Part shown: piece by piece, positions 47,331-59,989 of the stretch
Numbering within the stretch: the stretch's first letter is position 1
Layout: every line of letters begins with the position of its first letter
Assembly (NCBI GenBank): GCA_037783545.1
Contig: JBBELK010000372.1
Coordinates: 124,001-188,000 of the forward strand
DNA: 64,000 nucleotides
Source of the DNA: Henricia sp. BOLD:AAB3569
Taxonomy: Eukaryota > Echinodermata > Asteroidea > Spinulosida > Echinasteridae
Direction: 5' to 3'
Position numbers and translations under genes: made by a program
The notes under the pieces: generated by a model
What the model was told of the DNA's origin: nothing
What the model saw: the letters and a program-made list of their open reading frames with translations, nothing else
Databases searched by the model: none

Positions 47331-48473
47331 TTGGATGTGCTCACTTTGTTACGATTTTCCAGCTTCACTGAGCAGAAGTGAATCAGGACATTTAAAAGTG
47401 TGCACATAGTATTTTAAACCACATTAGTGACGTGATATACATACATGTACATGCATATTTTAATGACACGTGCACCTTTAAAGCCTCGCGACCCAAGTTC
47501 CTAGTTCATTTCATGTTTATCCATGCTGTATAAAGTTTATTAGCAAGCCTTTTTTTTCACGGAGGAAACAGAGCACCACAAAAGAAAGTACATACATGTA
47601 TGTGCATTTGTAACTACACATTGCGGAACCTGTGATTTGTTTTTATTTTTATAATTACCATAATTTATATGTTTTAGCAGTATTCATTATAACGCTTTTA
47701 AAAGTTATCGGTACCATGTTTAAAGAGAAAACGGGCCACCACAAAAGAAAGCACATGTATATTAAACTAATTAGTTTGAAACCTGCGACTGTTTTTTATT
47801 ACACTTCGTGATATAAGGGAGAATTAATTTTCATAACACATACACCTTTAAAGCTTAAAGTAAAGGTTCATCTGTGCTGTATAAAGCTTAATAAAAGCTT
47901 AATGTTCATGGAAGAAACAGACAACCACAAAAGAAATTACATGCAATTCAATATACTGCCCTATTTATGTGTTTAAAGCAGTTCTCATTTTCATGACACA
48001 TATACATGTACACCTTTAAAGCTTTTGTCGTTTTATAATACATATATGTGTGTTTAATGACGTTGATTGCACCTTAAATGTAAGCTCAATGAGTCCTCAA
48101 CCTTTCTCCTGTTTATAGATCAAATAAAGCCAACACAAAACAAGGCCCCCTGCTGCTTATGCAGATTAGAAAGTCAAATTTTGGGGCAAAAATCACAACA
48201 TTTGGCAAAAACATAAGAATAGCGCCCCCTAGCGGCGACCCGAAGTGCAAAATAGTGACTCGTATTATGCTAGTATGACTGACAACTATCTGTGGCAAGT
48301 TTGAAAGCATTCGGATCTAAAACAAAGCCACTATGATAAAAATACTGTTTTTTACCAAAAACTACCAAAATTTAGGGGAAAATGGTCACCCTGGGTTAAT
48401 GTGCAAATTTGGACGATGTGAACAACCAGATTCGGATTCAGCACTATCGAATTAGTAAAGATCACCTAATTTT
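47331..48473. other. Gene C 3' region, no further gene
   Basis: AT-rich. Recurring AGAAACAGA(G/C)CACCACAAAAGAAA-type segments near 47,565, 47,735 and 47,915 indicate a diverged tandem array of about 175 bp. Confidence 0.45.
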
Positions 48474-48542
48474 AAGTTGCCCCCAAAAAGTAAAAACGAA
48501 ACTCAATTTCTAGGCCTCCTACAGGTTTTGGCCCATGGCCTA
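48474..48542. repeat. Right inverted repeat flanking gene C
   Basis: Reverse complement of 44,305-44,363: AAGTTGCCCCCAAAAAGT and AGGTTTTGGCCCATGGCCTA, separated by about 17 nt. Confidence 0.75.
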
Positions 48543-48747
48543 GTTGTGTTACCGCTTACTTTTTACCAAATATGCGAAACTTTTTTGGTGTGTATATATT
48601 AAACTAAAAAGATAATTCCGTTTTGCCGATTTCCCTTCACTTTTATGATTGGTCGCTTTGTATACGTAAACGCGCACATGCAGTATTGGTCCACAAGAGA
48701 GCGTATACCCGGGGGTTAATCCCAGAGCGAACGCCCTGGAAACAAAA

Positions 48748-49033
48748 TGGCTTCTAATCTAAAGTTGTCGCAACTCCGAACGGAAGATCAATGTGGCAAG
48801 GTCGTCGCAGTATGGACCAGATCGTGTTATTTTTCGCCATAAATGTTGATTTGAAACTTCATTAAAATCACTGGAAACATTGCAGCCGACTTAAATTGTC
48901 TTGAAGAAGAAATTAACAAACTGAAACAATTGACAAAAGCAAGTAATTATTCTGAAGAAAAGTTGATTTATGTACAGCCGCAAAGCACGCCATATAGAAA
49001 GGAGGGCGCCCTCTTGCAAGTTTCAGACACGTA
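48748..49033 (+). CDS. Possible small coding segments, unresolved
   Basis: ATG at 48,748 opens MASNLKLSQLRTEDQCGK. Further on, after a CAG near 48,883, an open frame reads LEEEINKLKQLTKASNYSEE to a TAA at 49,033. Both look protein-like but I cannot join them with a consistent phase. Low certainty. Confidence 0.2.
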
Positions 49034-49243
49034 ATCCTACAATTTAATGAAACAAATTTGCACTAGATTATGAATAGGTTTATAAATGCGAAGAAGGAAA
49101 AAAACACCTATAAAATTAATACGTGGTGTTTTCATTGGAAACTTGAAAGTTTATAATTGAATAAAATATTTAAACAGTTATTATTTGTCTTTTTCTGTTT
49201 ACCCTTTTTTAGCCGATAGACCTGTTTATTGTTCAAAGTTATA

Positions 49244-49661
49244 CGTGCCTTTACGGTTCCCCCACAATTCACTGCGCGCGGTACATGGCGCAGTGCATGA
49301 TGGTATCAAAATCTAGTGGAGACCCAGGACTGGCGACGCCACGCACGCTTGGCTTCATGCAATACCGTAACCACAGATCGTCGACAGTTATTTCACAAAT
49401 TCCACCCATAGACGCCCCAAAACAGTAGGTTGAATCTGTATCTGAGCTCTATATTACCAGTTCTTATTTTGTGTCAAAAACACAAATTCGCCGCGTTTTA
49501 TGAGTTTGAGCCGGCCAAGAACTCCACTCACCTCCAGAAACCCATTGACTTGCTTACAATCGTACGTACGATATTCTGCCAGCGTACTAGATTTGTATAC
49601 CATCATGCACTGCGCCATGTACCGCGCGCAGTGAATTGTGGGGGAACCGTATAAAGGCACG
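49244..49661. mobile_element. Foldback MITE CGTGCCTTTACGG, TA duplication
   Basis: About 60-bp arms almost exact, running from CGTGCCTTTACGGTTCCCCC to GCGCAGTGCATGATGGTAT. TA on both sides suggests a Tc1/mariner-type target. Confidence 0.8.
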
Positions 49662-50066
49662 TAGGCCCTAGTTGACAAGTTCGCTTTGATAAACGAATAG
49701 GTCCCTGACTACTGTGATATGATGCCTCCTTAATACTAGGATGGCGGCTTCTCACAATTTCTCAAAACCACGGACAGTTGTTCATTGTTTTCTCTGAACG
49801 TAGACAAGGTACTGAGCTACAGGTTATTTTATATCACACATATCATTAATTACACGTGAGATAACGCCGTTTTCCAATCCTCTATAAACTATCTTCAACG
49901 TTCAGCTGACCATAATATCCAAATATTTTTCCTTTACAGATCAGTGGACGAACACCGCTTAATTTTAACAGCGCCCTCTCTAAAATGACAACCGTCAATA
50001 ATTTTCGAAACGACTGCATTCCACTTCAGTCCTTGCCACTTTCACGTGTTCTTTAAGCGTTTGCTA

Positions 50067-50212
50067 TAGACCGTATCGAATAGCCGCCATTTCGTGGGGC
50101 AGTTTCTTTGTTCCTTGAGGACATGCATGGTTGCACACATTGTGCTTCCATTGTTGAACGGTTTAAGTAACAAAAGGTGCCCCACGAAATGGCGGCTATT
50201 CGATACGGTCTA
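50067..50212. mobile_element. TAGACCGTATCGAATAGCC MITE, copy 2
   Basis: Same ends as 27,586-27,716 with the centre inverted; TA on each side (50,065-50,066 and 50,213-50,214). Confidence 0.85.
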
Positions 50213-50614
50213 TAGACTGCCGAAGTAAATACGTCATCTTTTGTTAGTTGCCTATAGGCAATGGCCGGCTCTACACTAAAAATCACTGAACCGTGTCCCT
50301 GTGCTTTTGCAATGGTACTTTTGCAGACGGCCATGATGTTTAGAGCCAATTACTCTGGCAACACGTCACACTTCGGCTGTCCGTTGGACCCAGTGGAAAC
50401 TAATGATGTAAAACAGCGAATGTTTCGAGCTGGTGTCAGGTGCCACCAATTTAGGCATCGCTTCAATGCTGTTGATGCATGTCAACGGTGAAATCTGCCG
50501 TTTCGAAAACGCCTCGTAACCATTTCTCCTAATTCGGCTAAAAAGGCAGCATGTTTCATGGTGTAAATGAATCATAAACACCATGCGGTTAGGATGACAA
50601 TACTGGCAATTTAA

Positions 50615-51348
50615 AGGAGCGTGACCAGATCACATCATTTTTTCCATAATTCCCCGGGACTTACCTCATGGGTCCCGAGATTTTTAGATCATAACATTCG
50701 TCATATATTTCTTATTACGAATCTGAAACTCCCACGCTTCTAGGCCGCATATTTCCGAGGATGTCGTCAAAAAACCACCGATTTGTTGTAAACTAATTTA
50801 TCGAGATTGGACTATGTGGACAGCAGGCTTGTTGGACACAGGCTTTTTGTCCCTAGTATCCCGGCTTCATTTACGTGAATCAATACACAGCGCGCGCTAT
50901 CGCGCCCAGACTAAGTGGCATATTTTGTGATTATTGGTGGCGCTATACAGTTTTTCGGCTCCGCGATCTCGTCGGGTTCTTATAGAAGCTCAGCGCACGG
51001 TTACAGAATCAGCACCAGTCTTTTTCATGTCCGGCAGATGTCAGTTAACAAATGGGTCATTACAAGTCTTTTTTTTTCGAAGTAGGCCTACTGATCATGT
51101 GCATTTATAAGATATTTCGAACTGAGGTTCCAATGTGAGTAGAAATTATGTTATAGCTATTAGCACTATGAAATATAGTCGGAAAAGCAAACTTCAGTCC
51201 GATTTCGAATTCTGGTATTGGAAGTGAAACAGCGCGATTTCGGGTTGTGTCACTATTTTCTTGTCATGAATAGTATTTTTGGGAGGTATTTTATATCATT
51301 GTTAAGTTAGATCTAAACAAAATTTCCAGAAAATCTGGACACGCTCCT
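50615..51348. mobile_element. TTAA-flanked MITE, AGGAGCGTGACCAGAT type
   Basis: Ends AGGAGCGTGACCAGAT / ATCTGGACACGCTCCT, TTAA at 50,611-50,614 and 51,349-51,352. The interior matches a widespread repeat (around 2,160, 9,430, 15,060, 17,330-17,700, 20,060, 39,870, 54,520-54,785, 59,350-59,475). TTAA target is piggyBac-like. Confidence 0.8.
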
Positions 51349-51384
51349 TTAATTTCAAATCTCTTCTGGACCCGGGACTAAAGG

Positions 51385-52075
51385 CTATGTCACACAGCCA
51401 CTACGTACAATTAGCGCATATTCCACGGATGAAATTTGGTCATTCGTGGATATACGTGGAAAAATTGAGAAAAGTTGGGGTCTTTACGTGAAATTTTGAC
51501 AGATGTATCACGAATGAACCACGTTAAAACCACGGAAGAAGTACGAATAAACCACGCAAAGAACACGTAAATCTACGTAAAAGCCATTATTGCGCTGTTT
51601 ATCAGCAATTCATTAGTGATTCGTGCGTCAATTACGTAATTTTAACGCGATATGTGCGCCGTATGCGCGATATAAAAGTGATACATCTGTGGTACATGCG
51701 TGAAAGGTCCGTTAAACATACGTGCATGGACATACGTGGAACGGTCGTGGAAAGCCAAAAATTTGCGTCTGCATCTCGCAAAAATCACGCACAACTGCGT
51801 AAGATTTACGTAAGATTTACGTAAGAATTGCGTATAAACTACGTAAAATACGCATAAACTGCGTAAATCTCAACCGACCAACAATTTTGAGCAGCTCAAA
51901 CCGAAATCACGTAAAGTACGTCTGCCGAAACCCTCGACGGACATCTGCGCACATCGACGAATGAAAAACGCATGAAACACTTATGAATTACGTATATCGC
52001 GCATGTATCACGAATGACAACAATTTCATCCGTGGAATATGCGCTAATTGTACGTAGTGGGGGGAACACTGACTA
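51385..52075. mobile_element. ACGTAAAT-motif foldback
   Basis: Arms ACTACGTACAATTAGCGCAT (51,400) and exact complement ending 52,058; the interior is an array of TACGTGGA / ACGTAAAT variants. Outside the arms GGCTATGTCACAC resembles the ends of the TTA-flanked group, but the right end is not a match. Confidence 0.75.
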
Positions 52076-52079
52076 TTAT

Positions 52080-53510
52080 TATTACACACATAAAATATTA
52101 AAAATACAAAATTGTTTGTTCTTGCAAATATAAGTAAAACAAATTCACTTTGTGAGATTGTTATTCGTGTTGGCTAATAGATCTTCACAAAAAAATACCA
52201 TGTTGTTCAATGTTTGCAGGAGACGTGGATTTCGTTTCATTTTAATCGGTGAATCTTGTGTAAACCATCGCGGGTTGTGGGTTTTATTTTTATTTAGTCA
52301 TCACAAATACAATAGGCCATGGCATTCCTGTGTCGAGTCATTGTCGCCCAGACATCGTGGAATTAAAGCAATGTCATTTGGTCTGTCTGGATTCACGAGC
52401 ACTGAATAAATCATTTTCGGTTCAATCATGCGAAAATACGACAGCGAAATGATAATATTTCTCCTCTGGATAAAACCTGCGCGTATAGTATAACAAAACC
52501 GCGGTAGTCCCACGATCTAAATCTGATTGGCAAAATACCGTGGAGTGGCCGCGCACTTGTCATCCTAAAACGCTATTAAGTCCCCGTTGTTTCCTCCGTA
52601 ATCAAGGTCTTAGGAGATGAAAGGGTGCCGGCCGGCGGGCCGACCCGGATCAAAGGGGCCGCCGTGCTAGGGCGGTCTTTTTGCCAACTCGGCGGTGCTT
52701 TGGATCGAAGCTGGCCGGGGAGCCCCGGGCGTTCTGTCGGTTCGCTTTGGCTGTGACGGGTTTGGATTGTACACAAGGCGGGGAGGAGTTTGTTTGCGTA
52801 AGGGGGAACTCGCGGTGCCTAGCCCGGCCCACACGATGCTGTAGCCTCTGGCTTTGTATTTGCTAGACGGAGTCTCAATTCGCGTTTTTTTATCGCACGG
52901 AGAGAGGCCAAAATAAGCAATATTTAATATTATTGGGGTCATGTTTGGTTGTGCTTATTTGTCAAATTGAGCTTTGCAGTGAATTCTGTGGCGAACCATA
53001 TGAAGATAATGTTTTCCCCGTTTCATGCTTTTAAAGTGCCATAAAATCTCAACTAATTCGGCAGCCGCGGGAGACACTTTGAACAAACACAGCTTTTGGC
53101 GATAACAGTGCACTCTTGATATTTGTGATACAACCGCACAAACAATTCTTCGTTCAAATATAATAAAACTTACATAAAAGTCTCTTGTAGATTAGGATTG
53201 GCGCCTTTGTCGGTGCTCAGTGCCGATTATTTTAACTTCAGAATAATCAAAAATATATTTCAATAAAAAAATATGGATATTTTTCGGTTTACCGAAATTA
53301 TTATATTAAGAGAATGAATGTGTGGCTTGCCTGTTTTAAATTGTACGTTTAAAACCGGATAGAGGCCTGGACGTGAATATGTACCCGAGACGAAGCCGAG
53401 GGGAGCTATAATGCGTCCATGCCCCTAAATCTGTTTTAAACGTTTTTAAATTGGTCAATCATTACCATTCATACGTTTTCGTACAATTCAGTAAAATCTC
53501 TGAATTTGTG
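52080..53510. other. Intergenic, GC-rich patch at 52,560-52,870
   Basis: No gene recognised. The GC-rich patch contains several CpG-dense segments such as GCCGGCCGGCGGGCCG and could be a promoter of a gene outside the window, but there is no supporting ORF. Confidence 0.3.
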
Positions 53511-53514
53511 TCTA

Positions 53515-54289
53515 CACTGCAAAAAATGGGGTGTTAAATTCTACACCACTGGTGTTAAATTTGATTCTTCGTTGGTATCCATTTTGGGCAAGGATTTGGG
53601 TGTTAATATTTTTTAACACCAAGAAGAGTGTTAAACTTTAACACTCCCATCCGGTGTCAACGTTTTCTTTTTGGTGTTTATTTTGGGCAAGAATTTTAGT
53701 GTTAATTGACACCTGAATGTGGAATTAAATTGTAACACCTACAGTTGATTTATTCTTACAGAATTAGAAGCCGACAACAATTGATGTAAAATGGGAGAAC
53801 CACTTTAAAATAAAACACGCAGTGCAAAACGTCTGGTGTTAAATTTAACACCAGCATCTGTTCGTGGTGGAACAGTAATGTTATTGGCAAATAACCATTA
53901 TTTTCATTATGTTTTTTCATGATTTCTTTTATCCCCTCAGGATTAATGATGATATCATATGAAAAAAATTCAGATAGTCTAGCCATAAGTACAACGTAGC
54001 CAATCAACTAGCTGGATTTCCGCGCATGCTCTCTCAGCATTATTTTTTAACACCAAAACACTTTGTTGGCAGTGAACACGTTACCGACATCCCATAATTT
54101 TCTCGGATTAGAATACTAAGCGTCATGCATTGTGATCATTAGAAGTTTATCAAGTTTAACACCATGCAAATTCTACACCAATTTTTCTGCTGTTAATCTA
54201 TTACACCGGTGTTCGTTTGACACAAATGTAACACCCAAAGAATTTAAAAACCTTGGTGTTAGAAATTTAACACCGCATTTTTTGCAGTG
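53515..54289. mobile_element. CACTGCAAAAAATG foldback
   Basis: Ends CACTGCAAAAAATG and complement, TA on both sides; the interior is an array of GGTGTTAAATT / AATTTAACACC. Common MITE type in invertebrates by end sequence. Confidence 0.85.
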
Positions 54290-55900
54290 TACAGTAAAAC
54301 TAGTAAACTTGAACTAATTTATGCGTCGCAGGCATGTTCACCAGAGAATTCACCAGCGGGAAGTTTAATATGAACAACTATTGGGATATACGGGCTGTCA
54401 AAGGTTTATAAATGCCCCCTTTTCTCAAAGATTTCGCGGTGGATTTTTCCTGCTGATATTTCATTTCAAAGCTTATAGTTTCGGCAATATGAGAAAATAA
54501 TTTGTCCACGTTAAAGCAAAGGAGCGTGCCAAGATCACATTTTGAGCCCCTATTTTTCCCGTGGGTGTTGAGATTTTGATACCATATCACTTGTCATATT
54601 TTGAAATTTGAAATCCGTACATTGTCAAGGATATCGTCAAAGTGATTAATACACCAACCATTTTGCTTCCACATCCAAATTGGAGATTGCAAATTTCCTG
54701 TTTTCTTCCCATATAGTATTTTGGGGAGGTATTTTATATGATTGTTAGATTACGAAATCCATTTTCTGGAAAAAATCTGAACAGGTTCAAATATATTTTA
54801 TGTACATTTCCAAAGTTTGTAGTATACGATTAGATTATGTATATACGTCAATCCAGACTCAAATGCACCGCGCGAGGCAGGGGCAACACGGCCAAAGTGT
54901 GCCGGGGCGGCGCGCAGCGCGGTCCGTGTAGCCATCTTCTGAAGAAGGCGGTGCGCTTTGATCAGACAACGCAATTACGCGGACTGCCACGCAATTAAGG
55001 CTGATTACCGCCGGCTTCTGCCCCGCAATTACGGGCACCCGGAATTACTTTGACATATACACGGTCCCACACGTACGTATATCTTATGTATTAGTCGGTG
55101 CTTTGTTTTTTCCCCGACAACCCATAATGGGTGCTCCGGTTTTTTTCGCGTCAGGTGTCGCGTTAAATTACTCACGAACGCTATGTTTTTATGTCTAAAT
55201 GGGGAAAAACAAAAGCAAACAAAAGGGTGATTTATTTTGGTTAAGAAACGACAAAGACACGCTAAAGACTTCTCAAAGTATGGCGGCAGACGATAATCAA
55301 ATATCGTAAAAGGCGGGAATTATGTGATCGAATTGCTGCGAGCGCTGATTGGACTGTACACCCCCAAGTTGCTTGGGATTTAGGTCAAAACAATGCTAAA
55401 CTTGACGTTATAAGGAAGGGACTTTCAAAGTTACATTTTAAAAGGGTTTTATTTCCAACAACAGTAACATTTCAGACTGACTTGACTTTCTTGAGTCTCC
55501 CATGCACCATTAATGACTCGACTTGGACTCGAGTCACTGACAGAAATGACTTGACTCGGACTTTGACTCGAGTCTGCATGCGAAAAGGTACATTTTACAT
55601 TTAAAAAAAAAAGGAATGCAGTATCTGATTTTTGCAATTTGGGGGACAAAATGTATTAATACCTGCTATTAAGGCCACCTTGATAAAGATGCCACCTGCC
55701 TATAGCGGCCACCCGTCTTTGGTACGAAATATGTGTAAATGCTAATGCAACCTTTGTGGCCACCTGTTTAAATGGCCACTTTTTACGGTCTATACGAGGA
55801 TCGCCACTATATTGATACATTCCTTCCTCCATGATTGATATTACCACTATTACCATTGCCCTTGTAAATCTCCTTCCAAAATAGTCGAATGTTTAATATA
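54290..55900. other. Intergenic with MITE piece
   Basis: 54,520-54,785 is a copy of the TTAA-type family. 54,870-54,960 is GC-rich. Around 55,480-55,580 is a short GACTCGAGTC-type repeat. No gene recognised. Confidence 0.4.
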
Positions 55901-56080
55901 CAAATATTGACTGCTCATGAGGGTGATGGTGCAAACTATCGTCCCGAGGTTATTTTGAGACGGCAGGCCTGCTATTTTCCCGAGGCCGTAGGCCGAGGGA
56001 AAATAGCAGGCCTGCCGTCTCAAAATAACCGAGGGACGATAGTTTGCTCCATAACCCGAATAAAGAGCAGTCAATATTTG
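55901..56080. mobile_element. 180-bp palindrome
   Basis: Arms CAAATATTGACTGCTC and complement; the centre is two long exact arms GGCAGGCCTGCTATTTTCCC facing each other around GAGGCCGTAGGCCGAG. Confidence 0.8.
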
Positions 56081-56124
56081 TTTTATATACCTCATACATT
56101 GATTTTATGTGTCAAAATTATTGG

Positions 56125-56240
56125 TATTTTTGACCTATGACGCAGAGGTCAAACAATAGTACTTTTTCAGTTGCCCAAAATTGTACTATCCTTTGACCTA
56201 TGACGCAAAGGTCAAACAATAGTACTTTTTTTAGTTGCCG
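56125..56240. repeat. Two direct units with everted AGGTCA half-sites
   Basis: TTTGACCTATGACGCAGAGG and its near copy repeat at about 66-bp spacing, each with TGACCT and AGGTCA separated by 9 nt. They lie between inverted TATACCTCATACATTGA sequences at 56,086-56,103 and 56,303-56,322. Confidence 0.6.
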
Positions 56241-56339
56241 TCGGAAATGGTTAAACTATTCCATGTCAGGTGATCTGCTTTTAACCAATCAGTTAACGAG
56301 ACTCAATGTATGAGGTATATAAAATATTTTAGCGCACTT

Positions 56340-59300
56340 TCGTTTTGTTCTGATCCACTGTGCACTGCGGCAGATTTACAGGATTACCCGTGTCAAAGGT
56401 TAACGTGTAAAGATGTTGGTCTAAACGTTTTCCATCAACCACGGCATTAATTTGACATAATTACACGATCCACGCCAATCATCCCCTATACAACCCTTTT
56501 TATTCGACACTGCTGACCAATCGTGCGCAGCGTAACATAACAATACGACACTAACGCCAGCTGTGATTGGACAATGCGGACACACCTGACGGCACTAACT
56601 GTCAGCAGTGAAAGCGTCGTCCATTGAAAATAAGTGACAAGACTTGACAGTCTTTTTATAGACAGCTGTGGGAGAAGCGAACGGGAGGGGCAACTCAGCG
56701 TGAAACCCGCTAACTGTTGACTTTAGATGCAGCTTTAGATGTCTGCCGACTTGCAGACAGGATCAGGGAAATCGAAAGATCGATTTAAGGCTTTTGTCCT
56801 GGGCTGAAATGCTACCCTCCATAAGTTGTCAGTTCTCCTGTCAATCTGACGAGGATGTCCCTTGAGTTTGCCGCTTCAGATTAGCGCTTTAGAGGGGATT
56901 TGCGAGTTTTTAGAGTCATACAAAAGGGTGTAAAATGATGCCTTCAACGATGGCTTCAACCATGGAGGAAGGCTCTAATGTCTGCACATTTTTTTAACAA
57001 TAGACTGCGAGACTGAAAAACAGACATATAGGAGTGCATCCGTAGAAGCGTCGTTTTCTAGGAAATAGTGACCATACTTATCCTACATGTACATGATTTC
57101 CCCCTTTTTATTGGCCATGCATCTAAAACCATATACTAATAAAAGGAAAATTAAATAGGTCCGATGACCCTCGGGAAAATTATAGCAACAAGAAAAACAG
57201 GAACTATTTTAGTAAAAGGTTTTTGATATCAAATCCAGAGGAAAAAACCATAAGAAAAACATGTTTGCGATTTTTGCTTTTAAAAGGGCCAACTTTTGCA
57301 CGATTCTACACGCTAAAGTTGAAAGAACTCAACAAAAGCAAACGTCTCAGATAAGTCAAATTGTATCGGAAAATGAACACCGAGTCTCGTCGTTTTACGC
57401 TGCATGATATCATTACCCTTTCAAGCAAAGATGTTTGTTTGTTCCCGATCTGCGAATTTAAAAAGAACATTTCACTGCGGGGAAACAATGATCGTAGTCC
57501 AGTTTATACGAGAATACACGTGAAATTTATCCATGAAAATGCTTTTTTAGGTTTAGGGTTTCGGTCGCAACATGTAAACAAACTTGCTGAAAAAACTAAG
57601 ATACTTGGCGTTACGAACAGTATGAAGTTATGAACAACTAAACACAGTTTCACCAGACACTGGAGAATGCTTACGTCAAGACTGCAAAACATTGCCAGTT
57701 TGACAATACAAGTCTTTAAGAAAAGTTGATTTTGTGAAATTTTCTTCGTTAATTTCTGAAACAGTAGATTTAACTGAAATATCTTGTTTTGGTTTCCGAA
57801 CATATAGAACTTAGACGCCATGCCATCTACTATTCATTTAAAAGGGGTTTCCCTCTCTTTTGAAAATGGACTGTCACTCAAGACACGTATGCTAATTAAG
57901 CTATGAAATATATCTTTACAAAACTAACCAGAAAGCAGTAACACTGGTTAATCCCCGAAACACAGAGGCGAGCCGACTGCGACAAACAAGCTGTCAGCCC
58001 ACGTCTTGGGTCCCGATTAGGACCCTTTGCGTGTGCCGCTCTGGTCCGCGTGAACCACCGAGCTTTTGTCCGGCTCTGCATGGGTTCCTGTGGGCGGGAA
58101 CACAATAGATGCATCCGCGACCAATGAAAACGCTACTCCATGCCTCGGCCTCCGAAAAATGCATCCTCTGCGACATCAATATCAAAACATTTTAACCAAG
58201 CACTTGAAGAAAAAAAAAAAACAACAACAACAACAAATGCCGGTGCACACGCATTTATATAAATTCATGTTCAATTGTCGTTTTCTCAAACTAAAACTAA
58301 AATGCATATCTCAGTGGAATGTCCCAAATTTTTATCAATAATTTGACTGGAAGGCTTTAGTCAAAATGGAAGATAGAACTAGTTCCAACTGTCCAATACA
58401 ATGATTCCGCCTTGGATATATTTTTATAAGAAAACAATAATTGAATGTATGTACATGCGTGTGCACAATAATTTTTTTACAAGGGCGCCCTCATGTGTAA
58501 TTATAAATTTATGGAAAACAACCTTCCTATAGGCCTAGTTTGGCATTAAAATCGAAGTAGGAAGTTTTCTTTTATTGAATTTTTCTCGGTTGTCAATTCG
58601 ACTTTCAATTTGTCGTTTATCATTAAGACTGCAATCACAGGGAAAATATTAAATCAAGGAGGCTCGACTGCAGCGGTCGGCAAATTGAGCCAAACTTTTA
58701 ACCATCACTGCGTGTCATACGATTTCATAAATCGGCATCTTCTCAGTCACAACAACTCGGCTGCGTTAACACATAGGCTTTATATAGTACACACATACCA
58801 CCGCCAGCACCGTGCAATATTATTATCATCATTAATAATCGCGCGAAATAACTCGTCAAGCGACCAGGAAAAGAGCGCGGGAACCACAATCGCCCAGCCG
58901 AAATTAATTTCCGAAGTCGGTAAGGAAGGACCGTCGGTTAATCGCTAGCGGCGATTTACAGGAAATTCTCCGACCAATATAATCAACTGAAGACACATGT
59001 CTTACGGTTATATGGGTTTATGTCGCTATATACGCTCGTGTAGAAGAATGATAGCTAAAAAATAACCGGGGAAAGGCGCGGAAATTGATGTTTAATTTTA
59101 GAAAACATTCTAATTTGAATGTGCATTTTTTTTGCTTCTGGCTACGTAATGATGCTCAAGATGCGTGTTAACTGAGCTTATTCATATTTTTTCCAGGAAT
59201 TTTTTTTTCTAACTTAAAGATAGTGTACATGATTGGTAAACTGTTACAAATAGTTTTCTCCCGTGTGTGATTGAAGATATGCATGATTAAAACCAACCTC

Positions 59301-59380
59301 AGCAAAAACCAGCTCCGTACTTCGTTTGCAGTCATTTCGCCCCAAAACCATTCATAATATCAAATCTCAACACCCATGGA
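56340..59380. other. Intergenic, no gene recognised
   Basis: Short ORFs lack domains. A GC-richer patch at 57,945-58,150 has no coding signal. A CAA repeat is at about 58,222-58,237. Confidence 0.35.
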
Positions 59381-59385
59381 AAAAT

Positions 59386-59440
59386 GGGGGTGGGGGGGGG
59401 GGGGGGGGGTGGGGGGGGGGGGAGGGGGTGGGGCGGGGGT
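59386..59440. repeat. Poly-G tract in TTAA-family MITE
   Basis: G runs broken by single T, A or C. The right end of the MITE (ATCTGGACACGCTCCT, then TTAA) follows at about 59,458. Confidence 0.85.
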
Positions 59441-59989
59441 GATGTCTTAAAAATGTGATCTGGACACGCTCCTTTAAAAGAAAGGAATTCCAAAAAAAAA
59501 ATCTAACAAATGTGAGCACGTTTTAACCAAAAATTGAATTGATTAAATAAGCGAGTTTGGGGTTTCGTCTGGGTTTCTGCACAATGTAAACTGGAGTGAG
59601 AAATTGACCCTTCAGATCAGTAGAAAACAACCCGACCGAAAGCTATACGCCAACGCATGAAGACACCGATCACCGACACCAACGGTGAAAATAAATTTTC
59701 TTGGAACGTAAAAATAGGAAGGTTTAATAGATGCACGTAAAACGCAAACGTGAACGCGAAACGGCTTGAGCACTGCTCATATTTTTAAGAAGTCTTAGAA
59801 CCCAGGTTCTCAACTCATTAGCCTTTTAGAAGTATGGCAGAACAAAAGGAGAGGGCGCAATTTTATTTGGGTATGAATTTTTTAACAATAAATTTCATGT
59901 TGCAATTATAATACAGAGACAGAATTTAAATAAAATAAATAAGCGCAAAGTGAAAAATACAGTTATATTGCATTTTATTCGATTTTATA

